Below, in pieces: positions 55,941 through 64,000 of a stretch of 64,000 nt of DNA. The notes under the pieces were generated by a model, which had not been told where the DNA came from, made no database searches, and worked only from the letters and a program-made list of their open reading frames with translations. The translations under genes and the position numbers were made by a program. Within the stretch, counting starts at the first letter, position 1. Each line of letters begins with the position of its first letter. This DNA is from Streptomyces cynarae (GTDB lineage Bacteria > Actinomycetota > Actinomycetes > Streptomycetales > Streptomycetaceae): positions 5,734,001 to 5,798,000 of the forward strand of contig NZ_CP106793.1 in NCBI RefSeq assembly GCF_025642135.1. Direction: 5' to 3'.

Positions 55941-56141
55941 ATGGGCAGTCAGGACCCCGTCTGCCCGTCCTGCGGGCAGCCCGTCGCCGCCGTCGTACGG
56001 CGCCACAAGACGCTGGGCGCCGTCGTGCCCGTATGGCGCCCCGGCCCCTGCCGGAACCCGCAGTGCCCGGCGTATGCGTCCCGGGAACCCGAGGAGACGC
56101 AGCCGAAACGGCACGGCGAACGTAACCGGAGAGACCGTTAG
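55941..56141 (+). CDS. Small zinc-ribbon-like protein, 66 aa
   Basis: CPSCGQP near the start and CRNPQCPAY in the middle give two CxxC/CxxxC pairs, a zinc-ribbon pattern, and the tail is basic (PKRHGERNRRDR). Start ATG 55941; TAGGCT at 55930-55935 is close ahead. The last four bases overlap the convergent VOC gene. Function unknown. Confidence 0.65.
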   Translation: MGSQDPVCPSCGQPVAAVVRRHKTLGAVVPVWRPGPCRNPQCPAYASREPEETQPKRHGERNRRDR

Positions 56142-56887
56142 CCCGGCAGGCCGCCCGTCCAGGGGTCGCGGCCCGTCAGGCAGTAGGTGCCGCCCGCCGG
56201 GTCGCTCATCACGGTCCAGTGGGTGCCGTCGGCGACGTGTGTGGCGCCGAGCCGCTCGTGCCAGGAACGGGTCGCCTGGATGTCGGCGCACGCGAGGTCC
56301 AGGTGGGCCGCGGCGGGGCGGTCGGCGCCGAGGCGTTGCAGCAGGATACGAACGGGGAGGCCGGCGGGTGGCCTGACCACGTGGAACTCCGGGAGCGAGC
56401 CGGGGGAGGACTCCCAGTCGGTGAGCCCGCTCCAGAAGGCGACCTCCGCGTCGAACACGGCCGGGGCGAGGTCGAGGCACACCTGGTCGAGGCGCGTCGC
56501 CGCGCCGCCGGGGCCCTCGACGGCCTGCGGTCGCGCCGACTCGCCGTGCCAGGGCACCGCGCAGAACAGCACGCCGCCGGGGGAGCGGAGGACCGCCCAG
56601 CCGGGATGGTCGGAGACGAGGTCCGCGCCCAGCCGTCGCGCCGCCGCGACGAGCGCGGGCACGTTCTCGACGGCGAGATCGAGATGGGCGCCGCCGCCCG
56701 CTCGTACCGCCTGGGCCTTCACACAGGCGTCGCCCGCCTCGGGCACCAGCGTGACGAACTCACCGTCGTCGCCCCGCGGTTCGGACGACTTGGTGCCGGT
56801 GACGGCGGTCCAGAAGTCGCAGGCCCGGCCGAACTGCTCGGCGGGCCGGTCGACGAAGACGTACGTCCAGCGGATCGGTTCGCTCAT
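56138..56887 (-). CDS. VOC (glyoxalase/bleomycin-resistance fold) protein, two modules
   Basis: 249 residues, two tandem VOC modules (about 5-115 and 130-240; each has a strand-helix with HLDLAVEN or HLDLACAD). Residues for metal binding (His in HLDL, Glu) are partly present. Enzymes of this fold are very varied, so no reaction is given. ATG 56887 is chosen over 56896 because it begins MSEPIRWTYVFVDRP. A second, single-module VOC gene lies upstream. Confidence 0.83.
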   Translation of the reverse strand: MSEPIRWTYVFVDRPAEQFGRACDFWTAVTGTKSSEPRGDDGEFVTLVPEAGDACVKAQAVRAGGGAHLDLAVENVPALVAAARRLGADLVSDHPGWAVLRSPGGVLFCAVPWHGESARPQAVEGPGGAATRLDQVCLDLAPAVFDAEVAFWSGLTDWESSPGSLPEFHVVRPPAGLPVRILLQRLGADRPAAAHLDLACADIQATRSWHERLGATHVADGTHWTVMSDPAGGTYCLTGRDPWTGGLPG

Positions 56888-56975
56888 GAGGGGCACGCGG
56901 TCTCCCTGGCAGACGGTTCACGGGCTCGTACCGTCTCCCCGCGCCGTCCGGTCACGCAAACGCGTTTCCCGTGGG

Positions 56976-57392
56976 TCAGGCGCCGCGGCGCTCGTTGAAG
57001 CGCAGCAGGTTGCCCGCCGGGTCGCGGAAGGCGCAGTCCCGCACGCCGTACGGCTGGTCCATGGGCTCCTGGAGGACCTCCGCTCCGGACGCCTGGACGC
57101 GGGCGAAGAGGGCGTCGCAGTCATCGGTGGAGAAGATGACACCGCGCAGAAGACCCTTGGCGAGCAGTTCCGCCATCGCGCGGCGGTCGGCGGGGGAGGC
57201 GTCCGGGTTCGCCGCCGGAGGCTCCAGGACGATCTCCACGTCCGGCTGGAGCGGGGAGCCGACCGTCACCCAGCGCATGCCCTCGAAACCGACGTCGTTG
57301 CGCACCTCCAGGCCGAGGACGTCCCGATAGAAGGCGAGCGCCTTGTCGTGGTCGTCGACGGCGATGAAGCACTGGGAGAGTTTCACGTCCAT
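56976..57392 (-). CDS. VOC family protein, single module
   Basis: 138 residues. Starts MDVKLSQCFIAVDDHDKALAFYRDVLGLEVR, the common VOC opening, and ends DPAGNLLRFNE, with the DPxGN motif. Adjacent AraC-type regulator 17 bases upstream on the same strand; AraC plus VOC is a frequent pair in actinobacteria, so the regulator probably controls it. Substrate unknown. Confidence 0.88.
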   Translation of the reverse strand: MDVKLSQCFIAVDDHDKALAFYRDVLGLEVRNDVGFEGMRWVTVGSPLQPDVEIVLEPPAANPDASPADRRAMAELLAKGLLRGVIFSTDDCDALFARVQASGAEVLQEPMDQPYGVRDCAFRDPAGNLLRFNERRGA

Positions 57393-57409
57393 GAGGCCAG
57401 GCTAGAGCG

Positions 57410-57841
57410 CTATAGCTGCTCACGCGGATCTGTCCGCGTGTCGCCCGGCCGCCCTCGGCGCGGGCGCGTCAGTCCCTTCGCCACGCACGGCGGTATCGCG
57501 GCCCCCTGCTCGTGCGACCGCGCCCGGTAGGCGCTCGGGGTCTCGCCGACCAGTTCGGTGAAGCGTGAGCTGAAGGACCCCAGCGAGGTGCAGCCCACGG
57601 CGATGCAGACCTCCGTCACGGTCAGGTCGCCGCGTCGCAGCAGCGCCTTGGCCCGCTCGATGCGGCGGGTCATGAGGTAGCTGTACGGCGTCTCCCCGTA
57701 GGCCTCGCGGAAGCTGCGCTGGAAGTGCCCCGGCGACATCAGCGCGGTGCGCGCCAGCGCCGGCATGTCCAGCGGCTCGGCGTACTCACGGTCCATCCGG
57801 TCGCGCGCCCGCCGCAGCCGGACCAGGTCCTCCACATCCAC
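57410..57841 (-). CDS. AraC-family helix-turn-helix regulator (small)
   Basis: 143 residues; contains essentially only the AraC DNA-binding domain with two HTHs (ALARTALMSPGHFQRSFREAYGETPYSYLM and VTEVCIAVGCTSLGSFSSRFTELVGETPSAYR). GTG 57841 starts VDVEDLVRLRRARDRM, consistent with short single-domain relatives. Longer in-frame starts to 58057 run into the tandem repeat and are unlikely. Confidence 0.85.
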   Translation of the reverse strand: MDVEDLVRLRRARDRMDREYAEPLDMPALARTALMSPGHFQRSFREAYGETPYSYLMTRRIERAKALLRRGDLTVTEVCIAVGCTSLGSFSSRFTELVGETPSAYRARSHEQGAAIPPCVAKGLTRPRRGRPGDTRTDPREQL

Positions 57842-58035
57842 GCCGTCAGCATCGCACGGACCACTGACAGTGGACCCTGGCAGGAGCGGCCCCCGTGCCC
57901 CGGCAAAGGAAGCCACAAGATCCACGAGGCGCCTCTGACCTACTCGGGTGACGACTGGACATCGCACTCCTGCTCCCGGACGGGGACGAGCGGACTGTGT
58001 GCGGACTGAGGCGGCCCGGTCAGGGCCTGCGGCCG

Positions 58036-58099
58036 CCTCAACCCGGTGGGTCCTCAACCCGGTGGGTCCTCAACCCGGTGGGTCCTCAACCCGGTGGGT
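58036..58099. repeat. Four perfect copies of a 16-bp tandem repeat
   Basis: CCTCAACCCGGTGGGT repeats exactly four times head to tail, then breaks off as CCTGG. It lies between the AraC gene and an integrase remnant. Unit length is not a multiple of three, so it would shift any frame. Not CRISPR: no spacers. Confidence 0.95.
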
Positions 58100-58354
58100 C
58101 CTGGCAGTCAGTCGGCCACGGGCCTCCATTTGGATCAGCGAGGATGGGTCGGCGCTGTCGGGGAGGGCCGCGCGCAGGTCCTGCTCGAAGCGGGGCACGG
58201 CGGTGGCGCGCGGGGCGCGTCGGGTGAGTTCCGCCAGGACTGGCCGGGCGGGCCCGCTGGTAGCCGGCCTACAGGCGGCGGAGGGTGGGTGCGGCTGCCT
58301 GCGGCCTGCTGCTCGAGGCCGGGTACGCCGAGCGGCGGGCGTGCCTGAACGTCC

Positions 58355-58680
58355 TTGTCGCTGCTCTCAGTTCGGCTCGGTGTGGGCCGTGGCTGGGAAG
58401 ACGGGTCTGCCGAAGACCGCCAAGTCCGGCGCGCCGTCCCGGTCGATCGAGGCCGTCAGGGGCGCCTCTTGACGCACCTCGCCCCTCAACCACCGCCGCT
58501 GGAAGACGGACTGGAACTGCCCGCGCGTCCGCCGCCATCACGCTGCGGATCTACGCCCATCCGTGGCCGGGAGAAGAAGACCGCACCCGGGCCGTCATGG
58601 ACGCCGTGCTCGGCGGCCTGCGGTCCGGGTGCGGACAGGGAGACACTGCAACCAACGTAATCGCAGGTCAGAAGGCATGA
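58355..58680 (+). pseudogene. Remnant of a tyrosine recombinase (integrase)
   Basis: In one frame the stretch KTGLPKTAKSGAPSRSIEAV resembles the PKTxxSxRTVPL part of integrases. In another, ITLRIYAHPWPGEEDRTRAVMD followed by AVLG matches the catalytic C-terminus with its Tyr. The frame changes and missing middle show a broken gene. Bases 58100-58354 have no recognisable gene. No attachment site or tRNA is nearby. Confidence 0.55.
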
Positions 58681-58687
58681 TTCAAGA

Positions 58688-59083
58688 TCAGGCCTTCTTG
58701 GTCTCCCAGAAGATCTTGTCGATCTGGGCGATGTAGTCCAGCGCCTTCTGGCCCGTCGCCGGGTCCGTCGAGCCCTTGGCGGCCGAGAGGGCCTTCAGGG
58801 TGTCGTTGACCAGCTGGTGCAGCTCCGGGTACTTCTCGAAGTGCGGGGCCTTGAAGTAGTCGCTCCACAGCACCGACACGTGGTGCTTGGCGAGCTCGGC
58901 ACGCTGCTCCTTGATGGTGGTGGCGCGCGCCTGGAAGTGCGGGTCGTCGTTGGCGGCCATCTTCTCCTGGATGGCCTTCACCGACTCCGCCTCGATGCGG
59001 GCCTGGGCCGGGTCGTAGACACCACAGGGGAGGTCGCAGTGGGCGCTGACCTTGACCTTCGGGGCAAACAGGCGGGAGAGCAT
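58688..59083 (-). CDS. sodN: Nickel superoxide dismutase precursor SodN
   Basis: 131 residues. The 14-residue leader (MLSRLFAPKVKVSA) is cut before His1. The Ni-hook HCDLPCGVYDP gives His1, Cys2 and Cys6 as ligands. The helical body (about 30-117 of the mature form) makes the hexamer. GAGGAAGG lies eight bases before ATG 59083, and this region is reported in S. coelicolor as the target of the s-SodF small RNA when Ni is low. Divergent from the processing protease gene sodX. Confidence 0.97.
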   Translation of the reverse strand: MLSRLFAPKVKVSAHCDLPCGVYDPAQARIEAESVKAIQEKMAANDDPHFQARATTIKEQRAELAKHHVSVLWSDYFKAPHFEKYPELHQLVNDTLKALSAAKGSTDPATGQKALDYIAQIDKIFWETKKA

Positions 59084-59226
59084 GAAGCTGTCCTTCCTCG
59101 TGATCGTCATCTCAGGTGGGACATTACTCCGTAGGGGACCGGTTTTGGCGAGTGCCCCCAGGGGCTTACGCCAAAAGTCCAGGGTGAGACTGGGACTGGT
59201 GGAGGAACGGACCGGGGAGGTGCCGG

Positions 59227-59664
59227 ATGATGCCGGAGCTGTCACAGGAGACCGAGCGCACGAGGGCGTTGCTGCCGCTGGGGGTGGCGGAGGTCACGGG
59301 GCCGTCCATGGTGCCCACGCTCCAGCACGGGGACCGGCTGCTCCTGCAGTACGGGGCCCGGGTGCGGCCCGGTGACGTCATCGTGCTGCGTCACCCCTTC
59401 CAGCAGGACCTGCTGGTGGTCAAGCGGGCCGTGGAGTTGCGCGAGGGCGGCTGGTGGGTGCTCGGCGACAATCCGTACGCGGGTGGGGACAGCACCGACT
59501 ACGGCACCGTCCCCGAGGAACTGGTCCTTGGGAAGGTGTGGTTCCGCTACCGCCCGCTCAGGGACGGTCAGCGCTCGGCCTTCGCGCTGCTGCGCTGGGT
59601 GCTCTCCGCCGCCCGGCCCGTGCTCTCCGACCGGTCCGCCTCCAGGCGCTTGCGGGCCCGGTAG
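59227..59664 (+). CDS. sodX: SodN-processing peptidase SodX (S24/S26 type)
   Basis: 145 residues. Signal-peptidase-like Ser-Lys dyad: Ser27 in GPSMVPTL and Lys66 in VVKRAVE. Then LGDNPYAGGDSTDYG is the box E-type motif. Cytosolic; it removes the SodN leader so that nickel can bind. It starts 143 bases from sodN on the opposite strand. Its last 97 bases are antisense to the end of the CGNR gene. Confidence 0.93.
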   Translation: MMPELSQETERTRALLPLGVAEVTGPSMVPTLQHGDRLLLQYGARVRPGDVIVLRHPFQQDLLVVKRAVELREGGWWVLGDNPYAGGDSTDYGTVPEELVLGKVWFRYRPLRDGQRSAFALLRWVLSAARPVLSDRSASRRLRAR

Positions 59665-60197
59665 GCGGCCACGTTCGCGCGCGTCGCGCAGCGGTCCGAG
59701 CAGTAGCGACGGGAGCGGTTCGTCGAGGTGTCGAGGTAGGCGTTGCGGCAGGGAGCCGCCTCGCACAGGCCCAGACGGTCCACGCCGTACTCGGTGAGGT
59801 GGAAGGCGAGCCCCATCGCGGCGATGGCCGCGTAGCCGGCGGTCGCGTTCGACGGGTGGTCCGCGAGGTGCATGTGCCACAGAGGGCGGCCGTCGTCGTC
59901 CCGGTGGTCGTGCCCGGAGATCTGCGGGCTCACCGGGAACTCGAGGAGAAGGGAGTTCAGCAGGTCCACGGCGAGCGTCTCGTCACCCTGGTCCGCCGCC
60001 TCGAAGACCGAGCGCAGCCGGGCCCGGACCGAGCGGAAGCGGGTCACATCGGCGTCGGTGGCACGGCGGGCCGCCGACTGGTTGCCCCCGAAGAGGTCGC
60101 GGACGGCCTCCACCGAGGTCAGCGCGTCCTTGCTCCGGGCCGGTTCCTCGCTGTTCACGAGACGTACGGCATAGTCCGAGTAATAGGCCAGTTCCAC
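59568..60197 (-). CDS. CGNR zinc-finger regulator (ABATE domain)
   Basis: 209 residues. The N-terminal two-thirds is an ABATE-type ligand domain (MELAYYSDYAVRLVNSEEP, ALTSVEAVRDLFGG). The C-terminal finger holds CRNAYLDTSTNRSRRYCSDRCATRANVAAYRAR: a zinc finger, here Cys-x-Asn instead of the usual CGNR spelling. Such proteins are transcriptional regulators. GTG 60197 has AAGGA six bases ahead. Its 3' end overlaps sodX on the other strand. Confidence 0.88.
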   Translation of the reverse strand: MELAYYSDYAVRLVNSEEPARSKDALTSVEAVRDLFGGNQSAARRATDADVTRFRSVRARLRSVFEAADQGDETLAVDLLNSLLLEFPVSPQISGHDHRDDDGRPLWHMHLADHPSNATAGYAAIAAMGLAFHLTEYGVDRLGLCEAAPCRNAYLDTSTNRSRRYCSDRCATRANVAAYRARKRLEADRSESTGRAAESTQRSSAKAER

Positions 60198-60298
60198 TTG
60201 TAGTCCTTACGAAGGCGCTCTATCGTCGTGGGTGCGATGCGTAACAGATGACCCTGCGTCCAGGGTATTACGCAGTTCCGTGAAGAAGGGGGCTTCCG

Positions 60299-61069
60299 AT
60301 GGACACGACGACCGGATCCACGACGGGCACCGACTGGCAGGCCTGGCAGAAGAGCTGGGACCGCCAGCAGGAGTGGTACATGCCCGACCGCGAGGAGCGC
60401 TTCCGGATCATGCTCGACATGGTCGAGGCGTTCGTGGGCACCGAACCCCGCGTGCTCGACCTCGCGTGCGGCACCGGCAGCATCACCGCCCGGCTCATCG
60501 CCCGCTTCCCGAACGCCACCAGCACCGGCGTCGACCTCGACCCGGCCCTGCTCACGATCGCGCGCGGCACGTTCGAGGGCGACGACCGCGTCACGTTCGT
60601 CGAGGCGGACCTCAAGGACCCCGACTGGCCGGCGCGCCTGCCGTACGACGCGTACGACGCCGTCCTCACCGCCACGGCCCTCCACTGGCTGCGCGACGAG
60701 CCCCTCGAGGCCCTCTATGGTCGGATCGCGGAACTCGTCCGCTACGGCGGCGTCTTCATGAACGCCGACCACATGATCGACGACACCACGCCCCGGATCA
60801 ACGCGGCCGAAAGCGCCCAGCGGCACGCCCGCATGGATCAGGCCATGCGCGACGGCGCCCTCGACTGGGCCGAGTGGTGGGCGCTGGCCGCCAAGGACCC
60901 CGTCCTCACCGCGCCGACCGCCCGCCGCTTCGAGATCTACGGCGCCCACGCCGACGGCGACATGCCCTCCGCCGCCTGGCACGCGCGCGTACTGCGCGAC
61001 AAGGGCTTCGCCGAGGCCCGCCCGGTGTGGTGCTCCCCCTCGGACACGCTGCTGCTGGCCCTCAAGTAG
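60299..61069 (+). CDS. Class I SAM-dependent methyltransferase
   Basis: 256 residues. SAM motif I VLDLACGTGSITARL, motif post-I GVDLDP, and the LTATALHWL block before strand 5. It resembles trans-aconitate methyltransferases and small-molecule O- or N-methyltransferases. AAGGGGG lies before ATG 60299. No partner genes, substrate unknown. Confidence 0.85.
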   Translation: MDTTTGSTTGTDWQAWQKSWDRQQEWYMPDREERFRIMLDMVEAFVGTEPRVLDLACGTGSITARLIARFPNATSTGVDLDPALLTIARGTFEGDDRVTFVEADLKDPDWPARLPYDAYDAVLTATALHWLRDEPLEALYGRIAELVRYGGVFMNADHMIDDTTPRINAAESAQRHARMDQAMRDGALDWAEWWALAAKDPVLTAPTARRFEIYGAHADGDMPSAAWHARVLRDKGFAEARPVWCSPSDTLLLALK

Positions 61070-61222
61070 GGCCGAATGCCTGCCTGCTGTGCCGCGCAAT
61101 TCCCTTGATCGTCGTCGCCGACACCGATAGCGTGCCCCTGTCAATTCGAAAGTTTGTGTGCGCTGGTGCGTCCTCACGCGCCTGGCTGACCACCAGGGAG
61201 CGCACCTGACGAAGGGGGAAGT

Positions 61223-61579
61223 GTGCGCAGCAAGTTGCTCGGCGCCTTGGCGCCCGTTGTTCTCGCGGCTGCCGCGATCGTTCCGCTCACCGCCGGCACG
61301 GCATCTGCCGACCCGCCGTGTGCTGAGGACGTGTACGGCAAGAAGGTGTATTCGGGAAGCCAGGAGGGCTACCAGATCGATGTGACGCTCAACCGTTGCA
61401 ACCGGCCGACCCGGGCGATGGCGAAGTGCGCGGCCCTCGGCGGATCCGGGATCAACTACGGCCCCACCGTCACCCACGGAACCAGCAGGACCGACTTCTG
61501 CGCCCGGGGTTCCGAGATGGTGGACGAGGGATGGCAGGTCTACTACGGCGGTAAGTGGAACAACCGCTGGGTGGGCTGA
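61223..61579 (+). CDS. Small secreted protein with four cysteines
   Basis: 118 residues. Signal peptide MRSKLLGALAPVVLAAAAIVPLTAGTASA, cut after ASA before DPPC. The mature 89 residues have four cysteines (C33, C59, C69, C93) that could form two disulfides, with a Trp/Tyr/Asn-rich end (GWQVYYGGKWNNRWVG). GTG 61223 has GAAGGGGGAAG ahead. No family recognised; inhibitor, bacteriocin-like or cell-wall role are all possible. Confidence 0.78.
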   Translation: MRSKLLGALAPVVLAAAAIVPLTAGTASADPPCAEDVYGKKVYSGSQEGYQIDVTLNRCNRPTRAMAKCAALGGSGINYGPTVTHGTSRTDFCARGSEMVDEGWQVYYGGKWNNRWVG

Positions 61580-61589
61580 TCCCGCAAAA

Positions 61590-61622
61590 AGTGGCCCCCA
61601 TGTCGCGGACATGGGGGCCACT
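61590..61622. terminator. 15-bp hairpin with U-tail on the minus strand
   Basis: AGTGGCCCCCATGTC pairs with GACATGGGGGCCACT around GCG. On the minus strand it is followed by a T run (TTTTT), ending the ABC operon, and it can also end the secreted-protein gene. Confidence 0.95.
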
Positions 61623-61641
61623 GTCGTGTGTCGCGAGCCGT

Positions 61642-62439
61642 CTACAGGACCTTCGACAGGAAGGACTTCGTCCGCTCGTGCTGGGGGTTCGTCAGGACCT
61701 CACGCGGGTGGCCGGCCTCGACCACCACACCGTCGTCCATGAAGACGAGCGAGTCGCCGACCTCCCGGGCGAAGCCCATCTCGTGCGTGACGACGATCAT
61801 CGTCATGCCGTCCTCCGCGAGGTCCCGCATGACGTCGAGGACCTCGCCGACCAGCTCCGGGTCGAGGGCCGAGGTCGGCTCATCGAAGAGCATCAGCTTG
61901 GGCTCCATCGCCAGCGCGCGGGCGATGGCGACGCGCTGCTGCTGGCCGCCGGAGAGCTGGGCGGGGTAGTGGCCGGTACGGTCACCGAGACCCACCCGGT
62001 CCAGGAGCCGCTGCGCCCGCTCCCGGGCGGCGGCCCTGCTCTCGCGCTTGACCTGGACCGGCGCCTCCATGACGTTCTCCAGCGCCGTCATGTGCGGGAA
62101 GAGGTTGAAGCGCTGGAACACCATGCCGATGTCCCGTCGCTGCGCCGCGACCTCCTTCTCCTTCAGCTCGTAGAGCTTGTCGCCCTTCTGCCGGTAGCCG
62201 ACCAGGTCCCCGTCGACGTAGAGTCGCCCGGCGCTGATCTTCTCCAGGTGGTTGATGCACCGCAGGAAGGTGGACTTGCCCGAGCCGGAGGGGCCGATGA
62301 GGCAGAACACCTCCCGTGGGTTCACCTCCAGGTCGATGCCCTTGAGGATGTGCGCCGGCCCGAAGGACTTGTGGACGCCCTCTGCCTTGACCATCGGGCC
62401 GCCGCCGCTCTTGGCGACGTCCTTGCCGAGACTGCTCAT
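61642..62439 (-). CDS. Polar amino acid ABC transporter ATP-binding protein
   Basis: 265 residues. Walker [11 protein letters not shown]-loop [11 protein letters not shown], signature [16 protein letters not shown], Walker [13 protein letters not shown], and switch His in VVTHEMGFA. HisP/GluA/GlnQ type. ATG 62439 overlaps the permease stop. Works with the permease and binding protein just upstream, for glutamate-like amino acids (inferred from position and family). Confidence 0.94.
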   Translation of the reverse strand: MSSLGKDVAKSGGGPMVKAEGVHKSFGPAHILKGIDLEVNPREVFCLIGPSGSGKSTFLRCINHLEKISAGRLYVDGDLVGYRQKGDKLYELKEKEVAAQRRDIGMVFQRFNLFPHMTALENVMEAPVQVKRESRAAARERAQRLLDRVGLGDRTGHYPAQLSGGQQQRVAIARALAMEPKLMLFDEPTSALDPELVGEVLDVMRDLAEDGMTMIVVTHEMGFAREVGDSLVFMDDGVVVEAGHPREVLTNPQHERTKSFLSKVL

Positions 62440-63365
62440 CGGGCCACCTCCGGGCGGCGGAACGAACCGAACAGACGGAGGTTCCTCTTCAGCCGCTGCA
62501 GCGGGGTCGGCGGCAGGTTGCGCGTCGAACCGCGGGCGTAACGGCGTTCGATGTAGTACTGGACGATGCTGAAGATCGTGGTCAGGATCAGGTACCAGAT
62601 CGACGCCACGAAGTACATCTCCACGACCGCCAGCGAGGTGCTGGAGATGTCCTGGGACCGCTTGATGAGCTCGTTGAACTGGACCGCGTAGGCCAGCGAC
62701 GAGGTCTTCAGCATGTTGATGAACTCGTTGCCCGTCGGCGGGACGATCACCCGCATCGCCTGCGGGAGGATCACGCGCCGCAGGGTCTGACCCTGGGTCA
62801 TGCCCAGCGCGTGGGACGCCTCCGTCTGCCCCTCGTCCACCGACTGGATGCCCGCGCGCACGATCTCCGCCATGTACGCGGCCTCGTTCAGGCCGAGGCC
62901 CAGGAGAGCCGTCAGGAACGGCGTCATCACCTGGTTCATCTCGTCCTTGTAGAACCCCAGGTTCAGAATGGGGAACACGAGTGCGATGTTGTACCAGAGG
63001 AGCAGCTGGACCAGGACCGGGGTGCCGCGGAAGAACCAGATGTAGAACCAGGACACCGTGCTGGTGACCGGGTTCGACGACATCCGCATCACCGCGAGGA
63101 CGACGCCCAGGGCGAGGCCGAGCACCATGGCGAGCACGGAGATGTACAGCGTGTGCCAGGCTCCGGAAAGGATCGTCCCGTCCGTGAGATAGTCCGGGAT
63201 CACGCTGTAGTTGATCTTCGCGTTGGAGAACGCGATCCCGACCAGCACCACCACGGCGACGACCAGGACGCCGGCCACCCAGCGCCCGTAGTGGCGCACC
63301 GGTATGGCCTTGATCTGCTCCGGCGGCACCGTCGGCGCCGGAGTCTTGTCGACAGTGTCAGTCAC
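62436..63365 (-). CDS. Polar amino acid ABC transporter permease
   Basis: 309 residues. An N-terminal extra helix ([18 protein letters not shown]) is followed by the HisMQ-type core: [40 protein letters not shown], and the EAA loop [29 protein letters not shown] second loop follows ([26 protein letters not shown]). GTG 63365 start. No second permease gene is present, so it may be a homodimer. Confidence 0.93.
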   Translation of the reverse strand: MTDTVDKTPAPTVPPEQIKAIPVRHYGRWVAGVLVVAVVVLVGIAFSNAKINYSVIPDYLTDGTILSGAWHTLYISVLAMVLGLALGVVLAVMRMSSNPVTSTVSWFYIWFFRGTPVLVQLLLWYNIALVFPILNLGFYKDEMNQVMTPFLTALLGLGLNEAAYMAEIVRAGIQSVDEGQTEASHALGMTQGQTLRRVILPQAMRVIVPPTGNEFINMLKTSSLAYAVQFNELIKRSQDISSTSLAVVEMYFVASIWYLILTTIFSIVQYYIERRYARGSTRNLPPTPLQRLKRNLRLFGSFRRPEVAR

Positions 63366-63394
63366 GGTGACTGCCCTTCAGTGTTGCGTGAGGC

Positions 63395-64000
63395 TCAGGA
63401 GCCGCCGTTGATCTTCGCGTCGGTCACCGCGCCGTCCGTGACGTTCCACTTCTGCAGGATCTTCTGGTACTCGCCGCTCTTGATGATCGCGCTCACGGCC
63501 GCCTGGAGGGCGTCGCGCAGCTGGGCGTCCTCCTTGCTGACCGCGATGCCGTACGGACCCGCCTCGATCTGGTCGCCGACGACCTCGAAGTCCTTGCCGC
63601 CGCCCGAGGTCTTGGCGTTGTAGGCCGCGACCGGGAAGTCGTTGAGGTCCGCGACGGACGCGCCCTGCTTGAGGCGGAGCAGAGCCTCGGGGTCGGTGTC
63701 GAAGGTCTGCAGCGTGATGGGCTTCTTGCCGTCCTTCTTGCACTTCGTGTTCTGCGCCTTGGCGACGCCCTCGGACGTGGTGCCCTGCTGCAGGGCCACC
63801 ACCTTGCCGCACAGGTCGTCCAGCGACTTGACGCCCTTCGGGTTGCCCTTCTGGACGAGGATCGAGGTACCGGCGGTGAAGTAGTCGACGAAGTCGACGC
63901 CGTTGCCGATCTTCTTGCCGGTGTCGGAGTCGATGCCGTTCTGGCGGTCCTTGGTGTCGTTCATCGCGGACATGATCACGTTGAACCGCTTGGCCTGCAG
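63395..64000 (-). CDS. Amino acid ABC transporter substrate-binding protein (5' part outside window)
   Basis: The frame is open to base 64000, so this is only the C-terminal 201 residues. Family features: KRFNVIMSAMNDTKDRQ, DYFTAGTSILVQKGNPKGVKSL (lobe hinge), LCGKVVALQQGTT, the second Cys in NTKCKKDGKK (likely disulfide), and KILQKWNVTDG at the end. SBP_bac_3 type. The signal peptide and lipobox would lie beyond the edge. First gene of this ABC set. Confidence 0.92.
   Translation of the reverse strand: MQAKRFNVIMSAMNDTKDRQNGIDSDTGKKIGNGVDFVDYFTAGTSILVQKGNPKGVKSLDDLCGKVVALQQGTTSEGVAKAQNTKCKKDGKKPITLQTFDTDPEALLRLKQGASVADLNDFPVAAYNAKTSGGGKDFEVVGDQIEAGPYGIAVSKEDAQLRDALQAAVSAIIKSGEYQKILQKWNVTDGAVTDAKINGGS

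Noticed and set aside
58036..58099. Possible CRISPR array
   Set aside because: Units are 16 bp, contiguous and without spacers; no cas genes.

Overview
The window is chromosomal DNA from a Streptomyces. The GC content is very high, Shine-Dalgarno sites are strong, GTG starts are common, and the marker genes are typical of the genus: sigR-rsrA, a WhiB-like protein, Ni-superoxide dismutase, DasR with DasABC, EshA, and epi-isozizaene synthase with CYP170A1. The gene order matches my recollection of the core S. coelicolor stretch around SCO5178-SCO5260. This is conserved chromosome, not a mobile island. The only mobile trace is a decayed integrase fragment near 58.5 kb.

Layout. 0-8.2 kb: the end of moaE, a YlbL-type PDZ/Lon protease, a UPF0182 membrane protein, and two identical initiator tRNAs flanking a large Sel1/TPR-repeat gene that carries a frameshift. 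8.2-17.9 kb: a divergent Fur-family regulator and catalase, then hisN, rsgA, aroA, an M50-like peptidase and a SRAP/HMCES gene. 17.9-24 kb: the thiol-stress sigma factor SigR with its own sigma-R promoter and its anti-sigma RsrA, a pair of membrane HD-domain proteins (the first frameshifted), and peptide deformylase. 24-30.4 kb: the albaflavenone operon facing nrdAB, which has a cobalamin riboswitch leader. 30.4-41.3 kb: an MctP-type symporter with its DUF3311 partner, then dasR, dasABC, a GH3 hexosaminidase, nagB and a GlmS-like isomerase. DasR operators (dre) sit at the key promoters. 41.3-49.1 kb: an SDR/TetR pair, a PdtaS-like kinase, wblE, a lipid kinase, and sigH with its anti-sigma factor. 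49.3-55 kb: a UBP zinc finger, a frameshifted CPA1 antiporter, a PLP enzyme, and eshA followed by a polyprenyl diphosphate synthase. 55-64 kb: acetyltransferase and VOC genes, an integrase remnant, sodN/sodX, a CGNR regulator, a methyltransferase, a small secreted protein, and a polar amino acid ABC transporter running off the right edge.

How the parts work together. The das/nag block imports chitin-derived sugars and feeds GlcN6P into fructose-6-phosphate, and DasR senses the pool. SigR-RsrA, CatR-catalase, SigH and NiSOD-SodX form an unusually dense set of stress functions. Two isoprenoid loci are present: sesquiterpene synthase plus P450, and EshA plus prenyl diphosphate synthase.

The most interesting system is EshA with its neighbour. 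EshA has the sequence layout of a family 2B encapsulin: an HK97-fold shell protein with an inserted cyclic-nucleotide-binding-like domain. The adjacent synthase has an N-terminal extension that looks disordered, as expected for encapsulated cargo. Three genes (Sel1 repeat, HD-GYP, antiporter) each look one base short in a GC-rich run. This may reflect assembly error rather than three real mutations.
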